Origin: Nitrosomonadaceae bacterium
Lineage (GTDB): Bacteria; Pseudomonadota; Gammaproteobacteria; Burkholderiales; Usitatibacteraceae
Direction of reading: 5' to 3'
DNA: 15,948 nucleotides
Assembly: GCA_021300055.1 (NCBI GenBank)
Contig: JAJTHU010000122.1
Location: forward strand, 1 to 15,948
In this document: piece after piece, positions 7,107-13,563 of the stretch
Layout of the letters: every line of letters starts with the position of its first letter
Position numbering within the stretch: position 1 is the stretch's first letter
Notes under the pieces: generated by a model
What the model saw: only the letters and a program-made list of their open reading frames with translations
What the model was told of the DNA's origin: nothing
Database searches by the model: none
Program-made: the position numbers and the translations under genes

Positions 7107-7754
7107 ATGCTGAGCTCACTCCCACTCTTTCACAATCTCGATCAGGCGCAGCGCAATAGCATCGGCGCCCAGGTGTCGTTGCGCGCGTTTGAAAAAGGCG
7201 CGGTGATTCTGCATGAGGGTGAGGCGGCGGACTCGTTGTTTTTGATCGTCACCGGGCAGGTCAAGGTGTTCTCTGTGGATCCTGATGATCCCGGGCGCGA
7301 GGTCATCCTCAAAACACTCGGCGCGGGAGAATTCTTCGGTGAGCTACCGCTCTTTGATCACGAACCACGTAGCGCAAGTGTGGCAGCGCTTGAACGTTGC
7401 CATGTACAAGTGTTGTCTTACCGCGCGTTCCAACGTGCCATGCAAGCCTCGCCTGATATTGCGCAAAAGGTTCTAGAGACATTGGCACGGCGGTTGCGAG
7501 CAGCCAACCGTAAGGTCGGCGATTTGGCGCTGTTGGGTATCTCTGGCCGGGTGTCGCGAATTCTGCTCGAACTCGCCATTCTGTCGAACGGGCGACGCGT
7601 CGTGGGTGAACCCTTCACCCAGCAAGATCTCGCCAACATGGTGGGTGCTTCTCGGGAGATGGTCAATCGAACCTTGCGTGATCTCGAGGCAGGCGGTTAT
7701 ATCACTATCCAACGTAAATCGATCACGATCCTCAACGAAGCGATGCCCAACTAG
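7107..7754 (+). CDS. Crp/Fnr-family transcriptional regulator
   Basis: A 215-residue DNA-binding regulator. The N-terminal cyclic-nucleotide-binding-like barrel (about 5-115) keeps GEL (78-80) and RSA (88-90), residues that contact cAMP in Crp, so a nucleotide ligand is possible. A long dimerisation helix (about 116-137) leads to a winged-helix HTH, FTQQDLANMVGASREMVNRTL (170-190), where the recognition helix keeps Crp-like S-R-E-x3-R. There is no N-terminal cysteine cluster, so it is not an oxygen-sensing Fnr. The ATG at 7107 is preferred; a TTG at 7098 is in frame and would add three residues, and neither has a clear ribosome binding site. A dyad in its promoter suggests autoregulation or control by another protein. 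Confidence 0.88.
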   Translation: MLSSLPLFHNLDQAQRNSIGAQVSLRAFEKGAVILHEGEAADSLFLIVTGQVKVFSVDPDDPGREVILKTLGAGEFFGELPLFDHEPRSASVAALERCHVQVLSYRAFQRAMQASPDIAQKVLETLARRLRAANRKVGDLALLGISGRVSRILLELAILSNGRRVVGEPFTQQDLANMVGASREMVNRTLRDLEAGGYITIQRKSITILNEAMPN

Positions 7755-7775
7755 TCGCGTCGGAATTGCTCTCGC

Positions 7776-7806
7776 AAAAAAAGCCCGCCGTTGGCGGGCT
7801 TTTCGT
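7776..7806. terminator. Bidirectional terminator between convergent genes
   Basis: A perfect 10-bp stem, AAAGCCCGCC / GGCGGGCTTT (7780-7789 and 7793-7802), with a 3-base loop, has A-runs on one side and T-runs on the other. It can stop transcripts from the Crp-type gene (plus) and the redoxin gene (minus). Confidence 0.9.
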
Positions 7807-7821
7807 TTGCGGTATGCAAAA

Positions 7822-8421
7822 TTACTTGTACTTGACGCTGCAACCGTAAGGCGTGGTGCTTGGCGTCGAGATCGGCTTGCCTGCGCGCGACTCTTCCAAG
7901 GCGGCGACAACGAAGTTTTTCGCCGTCTTCACCTCGTCAAGCTTGGTACCGCGTTTGTCATCGATGGCACCTGCGTAGACGAGCGTGCCAGCTGGGTTAA
8001 TGACATACATGTGCGGCGTGGTTTTTGCTGCATACGCTTGGCCGACCTTGCCGTCCGCGTCGGTCGCATACGCGTCTGGTGCGGCTTTTTTGTCCGACAG
8101 ATAGCCCTTTAGCTTGTCGTTAGCCATGAAATCTTTGTGTTCCGGATTGGTCGAGTTGATGGTCAGCCAAACCGTGTCTTTTGCTTCGTATTTGTTCTGC
8201 AGAGCTTGCATGTTGTTCGAATCGTAGTGCTTGACGACGAACGGGCAGGCCGGGTTATGCCATTCAAGGACGACATGCTTTCCTTTGAAGTCGGCAAGCT
8301 TGACTGGTTTGCCGTTGACATCGGTCAGCGTGAAGTCGGGGGCGGGTTTGCCGACAGTCGCGGCAACAGCTGAGCCAGCGAATAGCGCAGCGGCAACAGC
8401 GGAAATGAGCATCTTTTGCAT
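7822..8421 (-). CDS. Exported redoxin / thioredoxin-fold protein
   Basis: A 199-residue protein with an N-terminal signal peptide (about 1-21, ending AVAA), so it should act in the periplasm. The mature part begins with the redoxin pattern GKPAPDFTLTDVNGKPVKLADFKGKHVVLEW and has the active-site segment HNPACPFVVKHY. Only C59 is present there; the usual CxxC partner is missing. The only other cysteine is C194 near the C-terminus, a possible resolving residue. This resembles a peroxiredoxin-like redoxin more than a two-cysteine thioredoxin. Later fold elements include TTPHMYVINPAGTLVYAG (about 134-151), with the cis-Pro TTP. The first ATG is supported by GAGG seven bases upstream. It ends at a terminator shared with the facing regulator gene. 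Confidence 0.88.
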   Translation of the reverse strand: MQKMLISAVAAALFAGSAVAATVGKPAPDFTLTDVNGKPVKLADFKGKHVVLEWHNPACPFVVKHYDSNNMQALQNKYEAKDTVWLTINSTNPEHKDFMANDKLKGYLSDKKAAPDAYATDADGKVGQAYAAKTTPHMYVINPAGTLVYAGAIDDKRGTKLDEVKTAKNFVVAALEESRAGKPISTPSTTPYGCSVKYK

Positions 8422-8502
8422 AGGGGTACCTCGAGTAATGGAAACGCGTCGGCGTCGCGTAATGCGGCAGCTCGGCTGGCTTGAAAAATCGTTGAACTTT
8501 GA

Positions 8503-8531
8503 GGAATAACGCGCCAGAAAGTTTCAGCCAA
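8503..8531 (-). promoter_or_regulatory. Candidate promoter of the redoxin gene
   Basis: On the minus strand TTGGCT (8526-8531) and TATTCC (8503-8508) are 17 bp apart, about 80 bp before the ATG. Match to the sigma-70 consensus is moderate; an alternative sigma factor site cannot be excluded. Confidence 0.35.
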
Positions 8532-8568
8532 CAGCGTGCTTGGCGGCGCAATCTTGCGTTTGATCAAC

Positions 8569-8590
8569 AAAAAAGGGCCCTAAGGCCCTT
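8569..8590 (-). terminator. Rho-independent terminator after icd
   Basis: On the minus strand the stem AAGGGCC / GGCCCTT (arms 8584-8590 and 8573-8579) with a 4-base loop is followed by six T residues. It lies 24 bp beyond the icd stop. Confidence 0.85.
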
Positions 8591-8614
8591 GTTTGTCAGG
8601 TCCGGCTTCGTTGC

Positions 8615-9829
8615 CTAGGCCATGCGCGCCTTGAGCTCTGCGTCCACAGCGTGCATGTATTCCTCGGTTGTGAGGTAAGGATGATCAGGTCGGATCAAGA
8701 TGGCCAAGTCTTTGGTCATGCGCCCGCTCTCGACGACATCCACGCACGCTTTTTCAAGCTTGAGCGCAAAGTCAACGACTTCCGGTGTGCCGTCCATGCG
8801 ACCGCGCGCCTGAAGGCCTCGGGTCCACGCGTAAATCGACGCGATCGGGTTCGTCGATGTTGGCTTGCCTTGCTGGTGCAAACGGTAATGGCGCGTTACT
8901 GTACCGTGTGCTGCCTCCGACTCGACCGTCTTGCCATCCGGTGACATCAAAACCGACGTCATCAGGCCCAACGAGCCGTAGCCCTGTGCGACCGTATCCG
9001 ACTGCACGTCACCATCGTAGTTCTTGCAGGCCCACAAGTAGCCACCGTTCCATTTCAGGTTGGATGCCACCATGTCGTCAATCAAGCGGTGCTCGTAAGT
9101 CAGTCCAGCAGCATCGAACTTGGCCTTGAACTCTGCGTCGAAAATTTCTTGAAAGAGGTTCTTAAATCGACCGTCGTACACCTTTAGGATGGTGTTCTTC
9201 GATGACAAGTAGACGGCGTAATTGCGTTGCAAGCCGTAGTTGAAGCAAGCGCGCGCAAAACCTTTGATCGAGTCGTCTAGGTTGTACATGCCCATGGCCA
9301 CACCAGCGCCCGGCGACTTGAAGACTTCCCTTTCAATCGGGGCGCTACCGTCAGCCGGCGTAAAGGTCATCTTGAGCGTACCGGCGCCAGGAAACTGAAA
9401 ATCTGTAGCGCGATATTGATCGCCAAAGCCGTGACGTGCGACGACAACAGGCTTGTCCCAGTGAGGGATCAAGCGCGGCACGTTCTTGCAGATGATCGGC
9501 TCACGGAAGATGGTGCCGTCGAGAATGTTGCGAATCGTGCCGTTCGGCGACTTCCACATCTGCTTGAGGTTGAATTCCTTCACGCGCGCTTCGTCTGGCG
9601 TGATGGTCGCGCACTTGACGGCTACGCCGTACTGCTTGGTCGCGTTGGCTGAGTCGATCGTTACTTGATCGTTCGTCGCATCGCGATGCTCCATGCCGAG
9701 GTCGAAGTACTTCAGATCAATATCAAGGTACGGCAGGATCAGTTTTTCGCGAATCATCTGCCAGATGATTCGGGTCATTTCATCGCCATCCATCTCAACG
9801 ACGGGGTTCTTTACCTTGATTTTGGCCAT
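8615..9829 (-). CDS. icd: NADP-dependent isocitrate dehydrogenase, dimeric IDH1-like type
   Basis: A 404-residue TCA-cycle enzyme converting isocitrate and NADP+ to 2-oxoglutarate, CO2 and NADPH. The sequence follows the eukaryotic IDH1/IDH2-like subfamily rather than the E. coli enzyme: it opens KIKVKNPVVEMDGDEMTRIIW, and the substrate-binding residues S94, N96, R100 (KSPNGTIRN), R109 and R132 (ARHGFGDQYRATDF) fall at the same numbers as in human IDH1. The NADP-binding segment is AAHGTVTRHYR. Length is normal for the subfamily, with no damage. AGGA six to ten bases before the ATG supports the start. It has its own promoter (9934-9942) and terminator, so it is probably monocistronic. Confidence 0.97.
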   Translation of the reverse strand: MAKIKVKNPVVEMDGDEMTRIIWQMIREKLILPYLDIDLKYFDLGMEHRDATNDQVTIDSANATKQYGVAVKCATITPDEARVKEFNLKQMWKSPNGTIRNILDGTIFREPIICKNVPRLIPHWDKPVVVARHGFGDQYRATDFQFPGAGTLKMTFTPADGSAPIEREVFKSPGAGVAMGMYNLDDSIKGFARACFNYGLQRNYAVYLSSKNTILKVYDGRFKNLFQEIFDAEFKAKFDAAGLTYEHRLIDDMVASNLKWNGGYLWACKNYDGDVQSDTVAQGYGSLGLMTSVLMSPDGKTVESEAAHGTVTRHYRLHQQGKPTSTNPIASIYAWTRGLQARGRMDGTPEVVDFALKLEKACVDVVESGRMTKDLAILIRPDHPYLTTEEYMHAVDAELKARMA

Positions 9830-9933
9830 TTCTTTTCCTGTTTCGGGGGAGTTGGGCGTGGGTCAGCCGTGTGTGACGAGTGCAATGCACCGCGTGCCGA
9901 AGTTGGTGCGCGGAGGCGGTACAAGAGCCAAAA

Positions 9934-9942
9934 ATTATAGCA
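9934..9942 (-). promoter_or_regulatory. Extended -10 promoter of icd
   Basis: The minus strand reads TGCTATAAT, a perfect extended -10, about 105 bp before the icd start. The -35 position has no good match, as is usual for extended -10 promoters. Confidence 0.65.
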
Positions 9943-10042
9943 ACTCCCCCTCTATCCGGCCGTTAGCGGGTATGGCGGAATGCCCCCTGTTTCGCTGATG
10001 CGATCGCAGTGCGCGCCACGTCCTGAGCCGAGTACAAAAACA

Positions 10043-10070
10043 AAGCCCCCACGCTTGCGCGTGGGGGCTT
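10043..10070. terminator. Strong hairpin terminator after tRNA-Phe
   Basis: A perfect 12-bp stem, AAGCCCCCACGC / GCGTGGGGGCTT (10043-10054 and 10059-10070), with loop TTGC, lies just beyond the 3' end of the tRNA. On the minus strand it is followed by TTTGTTTTTG. Confidence 0.85.
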
Positions 10071-10076
10071 TACTTT

Positions 10077-10152
10077 TGGTGGCCTGGGGCGGAATCGAAC
10101 CACCGACACAAGGATTTTCAATCCTCTGCTCTACCGACTGAGCTACCAGGCC
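10077..10152 (-). tRNA. tRNA-Phe (anticodon GAA)
   Basis: The minus strand gives a full cloverleaf of 76 nt including an encoded CCA (complement of 10077-10079). The 7-bp acceptor stem GGCCTGG/CCAGGCC is perfect. The D arm carries AGCTCAGTCGGTAGAGC, and the anticodon loop TTGAAAA lies between GAGGA and TCCTT, giving anticodon GAA. The T arm contains GGTTCGATTCC. It closely resembles E. coli tRNA-Phe. Confidence 0.98.
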
Positions 10153-10213
10153 GGAAACCGAGAAAACGGGCTAATTCCGCCAAAAACACGATAAAGCAGG
10201 CGGAAAGCTCGAC

Positions 10214-10242
10214 ATTATAGCTGTAATCGCCCCAAATCCGAA
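10214..10242 (-). promoter_or_regulatory. Promoter of tRNA-Phe
   Basis: On the minus strand TTCGGA (10237-10242) and a perfect TATAAT (10214-10219) are separated by 17 bp. The tRNA 5' end lies about 60 bp downstream, so a processed leader is expected. Confidence 0.65.
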
Positions 10243-10310
10243 GCGCTGAGTTCGGTGCCGCACGCTGACGTGGGCCCGCCCCAGAGCGGCGCACCTCAAA
10301 CGCGGCTGGC

Positions 10311-10338
10311 AAAAAAATCGCCGCACAGTGTGCGGCGA
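10311..10338 (-). terminator. Rho-independent terminator (minus strand)
   Basis: A perfect 9-bp stem, TCGCCGCAC / GTGCGGCGA (10318-10326 and 10330-10338), with a 3-base loop, is followed on the minus strand by seven T residues. It lies about 115 bp beyond the stop of the helix-hairpin-helix gene, so it ends that transcript or a separate small RNA. Confidence 0.85.
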
Positions 10339-10452
10339 CAAAAGCGGATGATCTGACCTGTGACCATTCCGCCCGGGGTACTAACGAATCAGCACTCGCG
10401 AGGCTAGCCTCGATTCCTTACAACTAGCTGACCCCGAACGGCGGGTGGGCGC
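10339..10452 (-). other. Long 3' region or small-RNA candidate
   Basis: A noncoding stretch between the helix-hairpin-helix gene and its terminator. It contains a perfect 14-bp palindrome, CGAGGCTAGCCTCG (10399-10412). No open frame looks coding and no known RNA family is recognised. Confidence 0.3.
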
Positions 10453-10782
10453 CTACTTCTTGGCTTGTTTGGCGATAACTTGATCCTTGATCTCAGCGTA
10501 GACCTTTTCGGTGATGATTTTTTTCTTCACCAAGTCGTCCTTGCCAGAGTAGCCAGTTTTGCCGCGACCAGCGATGATCTTATCGGCTGTAACCTCGCCC
10601 ACGCCCTTAAGGGTCATGAGTGTTTTCTTGTCGGCGGAGTTGAGGTCAATGAGTTCGGCCTTCGGTGCCTCTTTGGCGGCAGCAACTGGTGCAGCAGCCT
10701 TCGCGGGTTCAGCTTTTTGGGCGAAGGTGATGCCCGAGACGGCAAGTGCCAGTGCGGCTACGATTGCGGCGAGTTTTTTCAT
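10453..10782 (-). CDS. Exported helix-hairpin-helix (ComEA-like) DNA-binding protein
   Basis: A 109-residue protein with a signal peptide (about 1-21: KK, then a hydrophobic Ala/Leu/Val core ending TFA) and an Ala/Lys/Pro-rich spacer (about 22-43). The C-terminal domain (about 44-105) matches the ComEA-type helix-hairpin-helix: LIDLNSADKKTLMTLKGVGEVTADKIIAGRG, where LKGVG and the following helix form the DNA-backbone contact. ComEA proteins bind incoming DNA in the periplasm during natural transformation; no other competence gene is nearby, and small ComEA-like proteins are common in betaproteobacteria, so this role is an inference. The start at 10782 is chosen because GAGGA precedes it by eight bases; an upstream ATG at 10944 would add a non-signal extension. 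Divergent from ada. Confidence 0.88.
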   Translation of the reverse strand: MKKLAAIVAALALAVSGITFAQKAEPAKAAAPVAAAKEAPKAELIDLNSADKKTLMTLKGVGEVTADKIIAGRGKTGYSGKDDLVKKKIITEKVYAEIKDQVIAKQAKK

Positions 10783-10885
10783 GGTCTGCTTCCTCAGTGG
10801 TAGGGAGTTAAGATGCCGGGGTGCTGTGCAGTGGGTCGCGGGAGGTGTCGCGTGACGCATTGCTCTACCTCGGCCCCGCGCGATT

Positions 10886-10900
10886 TGAGACGGCGTCTCA
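10886..10900. promoter_or_regulatory. Perfect palindrome in the divergent region
   Basis: TGAGACG-G-CGTCTCA has 7-bp arms that match exactly around one base. On the minus strand it overlaps and follows a -10-like TGTAAT, where a repressor would block the helix-hairpin-helix gene. No known operator is matched. Confidence 0.4.
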
Positions 10901-10997
10901 TTACACCATAGGCAGGCTTCAGCCGGCTCCGCGCTCGCTAGCACATCTGTGCCTGAATTTCGGTCACGTCAATATATGGATTGACTAACATGGACGC

Positions 10998-12086
10998 ATG
11001 AACAAACGACTCACCCGAACCCTGCCCAGTGACGAAGCCATGTACCGCGCTTTCATGACGCGCGATGCGACGTTTGATGGCGTCTTCCTCACCGGCGTGC
11101 GCTCGACGCACATTTTTTGCCGCCCAACTTGTAGCGCACGCAAACCCAAGCGCGAGAACATCGAGTTCTTTGCGACTGCGGATGACGCGATGTACTCCGG
11201 CTATCGCGCCTGTTTGCGTTGCAAGCCGATGGATGTCAACGGAGAAAAGCCCCCCCTCGTTGCGAAGCTCGTTGATATGGTCGAGAAAGCGCCGAGCGAT
11301 CGATTGCGCGAGCGCGACCTGCGGGGCCTTGGGGTCGACCCCTCCACCGCAAGACGCCAGTTCCAGCGCTACTTCGGCATGAGCTTCCAAGCGTACGCCC
11401 GCGCGCGACGCATGGGGGCGGCACTGGCGAGCGTCCGTAATCAGCCGAGCGGGCGACGGCGTGGCGGTGACGTACTCGAACAGCAGCTCGAGGCTGGGTT
11501 CGAATCGCCAAGCGGATATCGCGAAGCCTTCGCGCGACTTTTCGGCACCCGGCCATCTCGGGCACGCGATGTGGCGATCATGTTCACGAGGTGGTTGGAA
11601 ACACCGCTTGGACCGATGTTGGCGGTCGCTGACGATGCCGGTTTGCACATCCTCGACTTCGTGAACCGACGTGGTTTGGAGCGCGAGATTGAGCGAATGC
11701 GGGCACCTACGCGGTGTGTCATCGTGCCCGGCGATCATCCGCATTTGGACGACGCGGCAACGCAGATGCGTGAGTACTTCGAGGGCCGGCGCCTGGCGTT
11801 TACGTTGAAGCTCGCACCGCGAGGCACCCCGTTTCAGCGAGCCGTGTGGGCACAGCTCCAAGAGCTTGGTTACGGCCAAACAGCAAGCTATGCCGAGTTA
11901 GCGCAAACCCTCGGCCAACCAACGGCAGTGCGTGCGGTGGCGCGCGCCAACGGCGAGAACTACCGCGCCATTGTTATTCCATGCCATCGCGTTATTGGTT
12001 CTGATGGTAGTTTGACCGGATACGGTGGTGGACTTGCGCGCAAGCAGTGGTTGCTTGACTTCGAACGGGCGACACTAAACAAATAG
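10998..12086 (+). CDS. ada: Ada: bifunctional alkylation-response regulator and O6-methylguanine-DNA methyltransferase
   Basis: A 362-residue suicide repair protein. Order of domains: zinc-binding Ada domain (about 12-78) with C41, C45, C72 and C75 (IFCRPTC and RACLRC), of which C41 should take methyl groups from phosphotriesters as Cys38 does in E. coli; AraC-type HTH (about 85-190, with STARRQFQRYFGMSFQAYARARR and GFESPSGYREAFARLFG); methyltransferase domain (about 195-358) with the active-site PCHRV, C329, which takes the methyl from O6-methylguanine. All catalytic residues are present. Methylated Ada normally activates its own gene. I see no clear Shine-Dalgarno sequence and no certain Ada box in the 50 bp before the ATG. 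It converges on the receiver-kinase gene, with 57 bp between the stops. Confidence 0.96.
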   Translation: MNKRLTRTLPSDEAMYRAFMTRDATFDGVFLTGVRSTHIFCRPTCSARKPKRENIEFFATADDAMYSGYRACLRCKPMDVNGEKPPLVAKLVDMVEKAPSDRLRERDLRGLGVDPSTARRQFQRYFGMSFQAYARARRMGAALASVRNQPSGRRRGGDVLEQQLEAGFESPSGYREAFARLFGTRPSRARDVAIMFTRWLETPLGPMLAVADDAGLHILDFVNRRGLEREIERMRAPTRCVIVPGDHPHLDDAATQMREYFEGRRLAFTLKLAPRGTPFQRAVWAQLQELGYGQTASYAELAQTLGQPTAVRAVARANGENYRAIVIPCHRVIGSDGSLTGYGGGLARKQWLLDFERATLNK

Positions 12087-12143
12087 CTCGCGCCGAAGAG
12101 AGGCGAGTAATGGACCGATAGCTGTCACTAGGCGCCAGCAGCG

Positions 12144-13367
12144 CTAGCAGACAACGGAGGCGATGGCTTTCTGTGCGTCGAGCGCCGATGGGTAGCGATA
12201 AGCAGGATTCTTGGCGAGCAGTTTGTCCATCACCGTCTGAAACGCGTTCACCTTTGCGGGTAACACAGGCAGTGGTGCGTTGACATGCATCGCCATCACT
12301 TCCACTGAATTCGGCGCTATATACGGTGGCTGGCCAGTTAGCATTTCAAACAACAGCACGCCGAGGGTATACAAATCGCTTCGGGAGTCGAGTGGACTCG
12401 CTGTTGCTTGTTCGGGGCTCATGTAATAAGGCGTGCCGAGCGCAATGTTCTCTTGCGTAAGCGCCAAGCCGGAGCCAATCTGCTTGGCGATACCGAAATC
12501 AGCGAGCACGGCCTCGCCGTTGGCGCGCATCAGGATATTGGCGGGCTTCAAATCGCGATGCACGATGCCGGCCGAATGAATGGCCGCGAGCGCTGCGGCA
12601 ATTTGCATGGTGTACTGTTGAGCGCGTTGCGGCTTCATGCCTGCCTCGATGTCCAAACGAAGATCCCCTCCGGGCAGGTACTCCATGCCGATGTACAAGT
12701 AGTCATCGACGAGCCCATGTTCGTACACTCGCGCAACGTTTGGGTGGTTGAGTTTGACGAGCATGGCGTACTCAGCCAGAAAGCGATTGATGGCCTCGCG
12801 TTGAAGGTTTAATTGCTCCGGCAGGCGCAGCAGCTTGATGGCGTGTTGCTGTCCTGAGTGACGGTGCGTTGCCAACAACACCTTGGAGCTCGCCCCTTTA
12901 CCCAAAGTGCGAATCGTGTCGTAGCCGGGCACGCTAAGGACAGCACTGCGATTTGCTTGCGCCGCGCGCGACACGCTCATGAACGTGCCAGTTCGATTAC
13001 CGCGATCCGATAACCGCGTTGTTACCGCTTCGGCTAACTCGGAAGGAGAAAACGGCTTGACCAAGAAGTCACAAGCGCCGACATTCATGGCGCGCTTAAA
13101 GAGCGCCCGATCATCCGAGCTAGACATGAAGATGATCTCAGGTTGCCCGAGTGTGGGAGTGGCGCGGACAGACTTTACAAAACTGAACCCGTCCATCCCC
13201 GGCATGTTCACGTCAGTGATGATCATGTCGTAGACCGTGCTGCGGATAAGCGCCAGCGCTTCTTCGCCACTGACCGCGGTGGTCACATTGTAGAGACGCG
13301 CACGTAGTGCCCGCGCCACGACTTCGCGCACGATCTCATCGTCTTCGACTACCAACAGGCTCTGCAT
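12144..13367 (-). CDS. Receiver domain fused to a Ser/Thr protein kinase
   Basis: A 407-residue soluble signalling protein with no membrane segment. Residues about 3-118 form a receiver domain with the acidic cluster E8/D9/D10, phospho-acceptor D52 in TDVNMPG, S83/S84 at the Thr position and K104 in LVKPFSP. After a linker (119-146) comes a Hanks-type kinase (about 147-405): glycine-rich loop GKGASSKV (156-163), K178 in HAIKLL, catalytic HRDLKPAN (D272), DFGIAK (D290), activation-segment GTPYYMSPEQ (311-320) and DSRSDLYTLG. Every key residue of both domains is present, so both should be active. Phosphorylation of D52 by an unseen histidine kinase would plausibly switch the kinase. GAGG before the ATG supports the start. 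It lies 197 bp downstream of groEL, separated by a hairpin. Substrates and partner are unknown. Confidence 0.93.
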   Translation of the reverse strand: MQSLLVVEDDEIVREVVARALRARLYNVTTAVSGEEALALIRSTVYDMIITDVNMPGMDGFSFVKSVRATPTLGQPEIIFMSSSDDRALFKRAMNVGACDFLVKPFSPSELAEAVTTRLSDRGNRTGTFMSVSRAAQANRSAVLSVPGYDTIRTLGKGASSKVLLATHRHSGQQHAIKLLRLPEQLNLQREAINRFLAEYAMLVKLNHPNVARVYEHGLVDDYLYIGMEYLPGGDLRLDIEAGMKPQRAQQYTMQIAAALAAIHSAGIVHRDLKPANILMRANGEAVLADFGIAKQIGSGLALTQENIALGTPYYMSPEQATASPLDSRSDLYTLGVLLFEMLTGQPPYIAPNSVEVMAMHVNAPLPVLPAKVNAFQTVMDKLLAKNPAYRYPSALDAQKAIASVVC

Positions 13368-13392
13368 TCGACCTCAGTATTGTTTTCTGCCA

Positions 13393-13422
13393 TGATAACC
13401 GCGACGCCGTGACAGTGGACAA
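13393..13422 (-). promoter_or_regulatory. Weak candidate promoter of the receiver-kinase gene
   Basis: On the minus strand TTGTCC (13417-13422) and TTATCA (13393-13398) are 18 bp apart, about 25 bp before the ATG. The -10 match is poor, so this is tentative; read-through from groEL is the alternative. Confidence 0.25.
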
Positions 13423-13449
13423 TCGGAAGCCATTCGGACGACAGAAAAG

Positions 13450-13476
13450 CAAACGGCCAGCAATGCTGGCCGTTTG
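13450..13476 (-). terminator. Hairpin terminator after groEL
   Basis: A perfect 12-bp stem, CAAACGGCCAGC / GCTGGCCGTTTG (13450-13461 and 13465-13476), with a 3-base loop, lies about 90 bp beyond the groEL stop. The T tract that follows on the minus strand (CTTTTCTG) is short, so some read-through into the receiver-kinase gene is possible. Confidence 0.7.
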
Positions 13477-13563
13477 TCTTGCTTCCAAAGCGACTGGGAG
13501 CAGGTGGATGCGAGAGCAAGCTGAGTGGACCGCAGTGGTGCGGCGGCCCAACACGGCAGGATC

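Noticed and set aside
10783..10944. Extension of the helix-hairpin-helix protein to an ATG at 10944
   Set aside because: The internal ATG at 10782 has GAGGA before it and begins a proper signal peptide, which would be buried by the extension.
10938..11879. 313-codon open frame on the minus strand
   Set aside because: Antisense to ada, whose domains and active sites are intact; no recognisable domain in the reverse reading.
12087..12143. Possible terminator between ada and the receiver-kinase gene
   Set aside because: Only imperfect, bulged stems are seen and there is no T tract on either strand.
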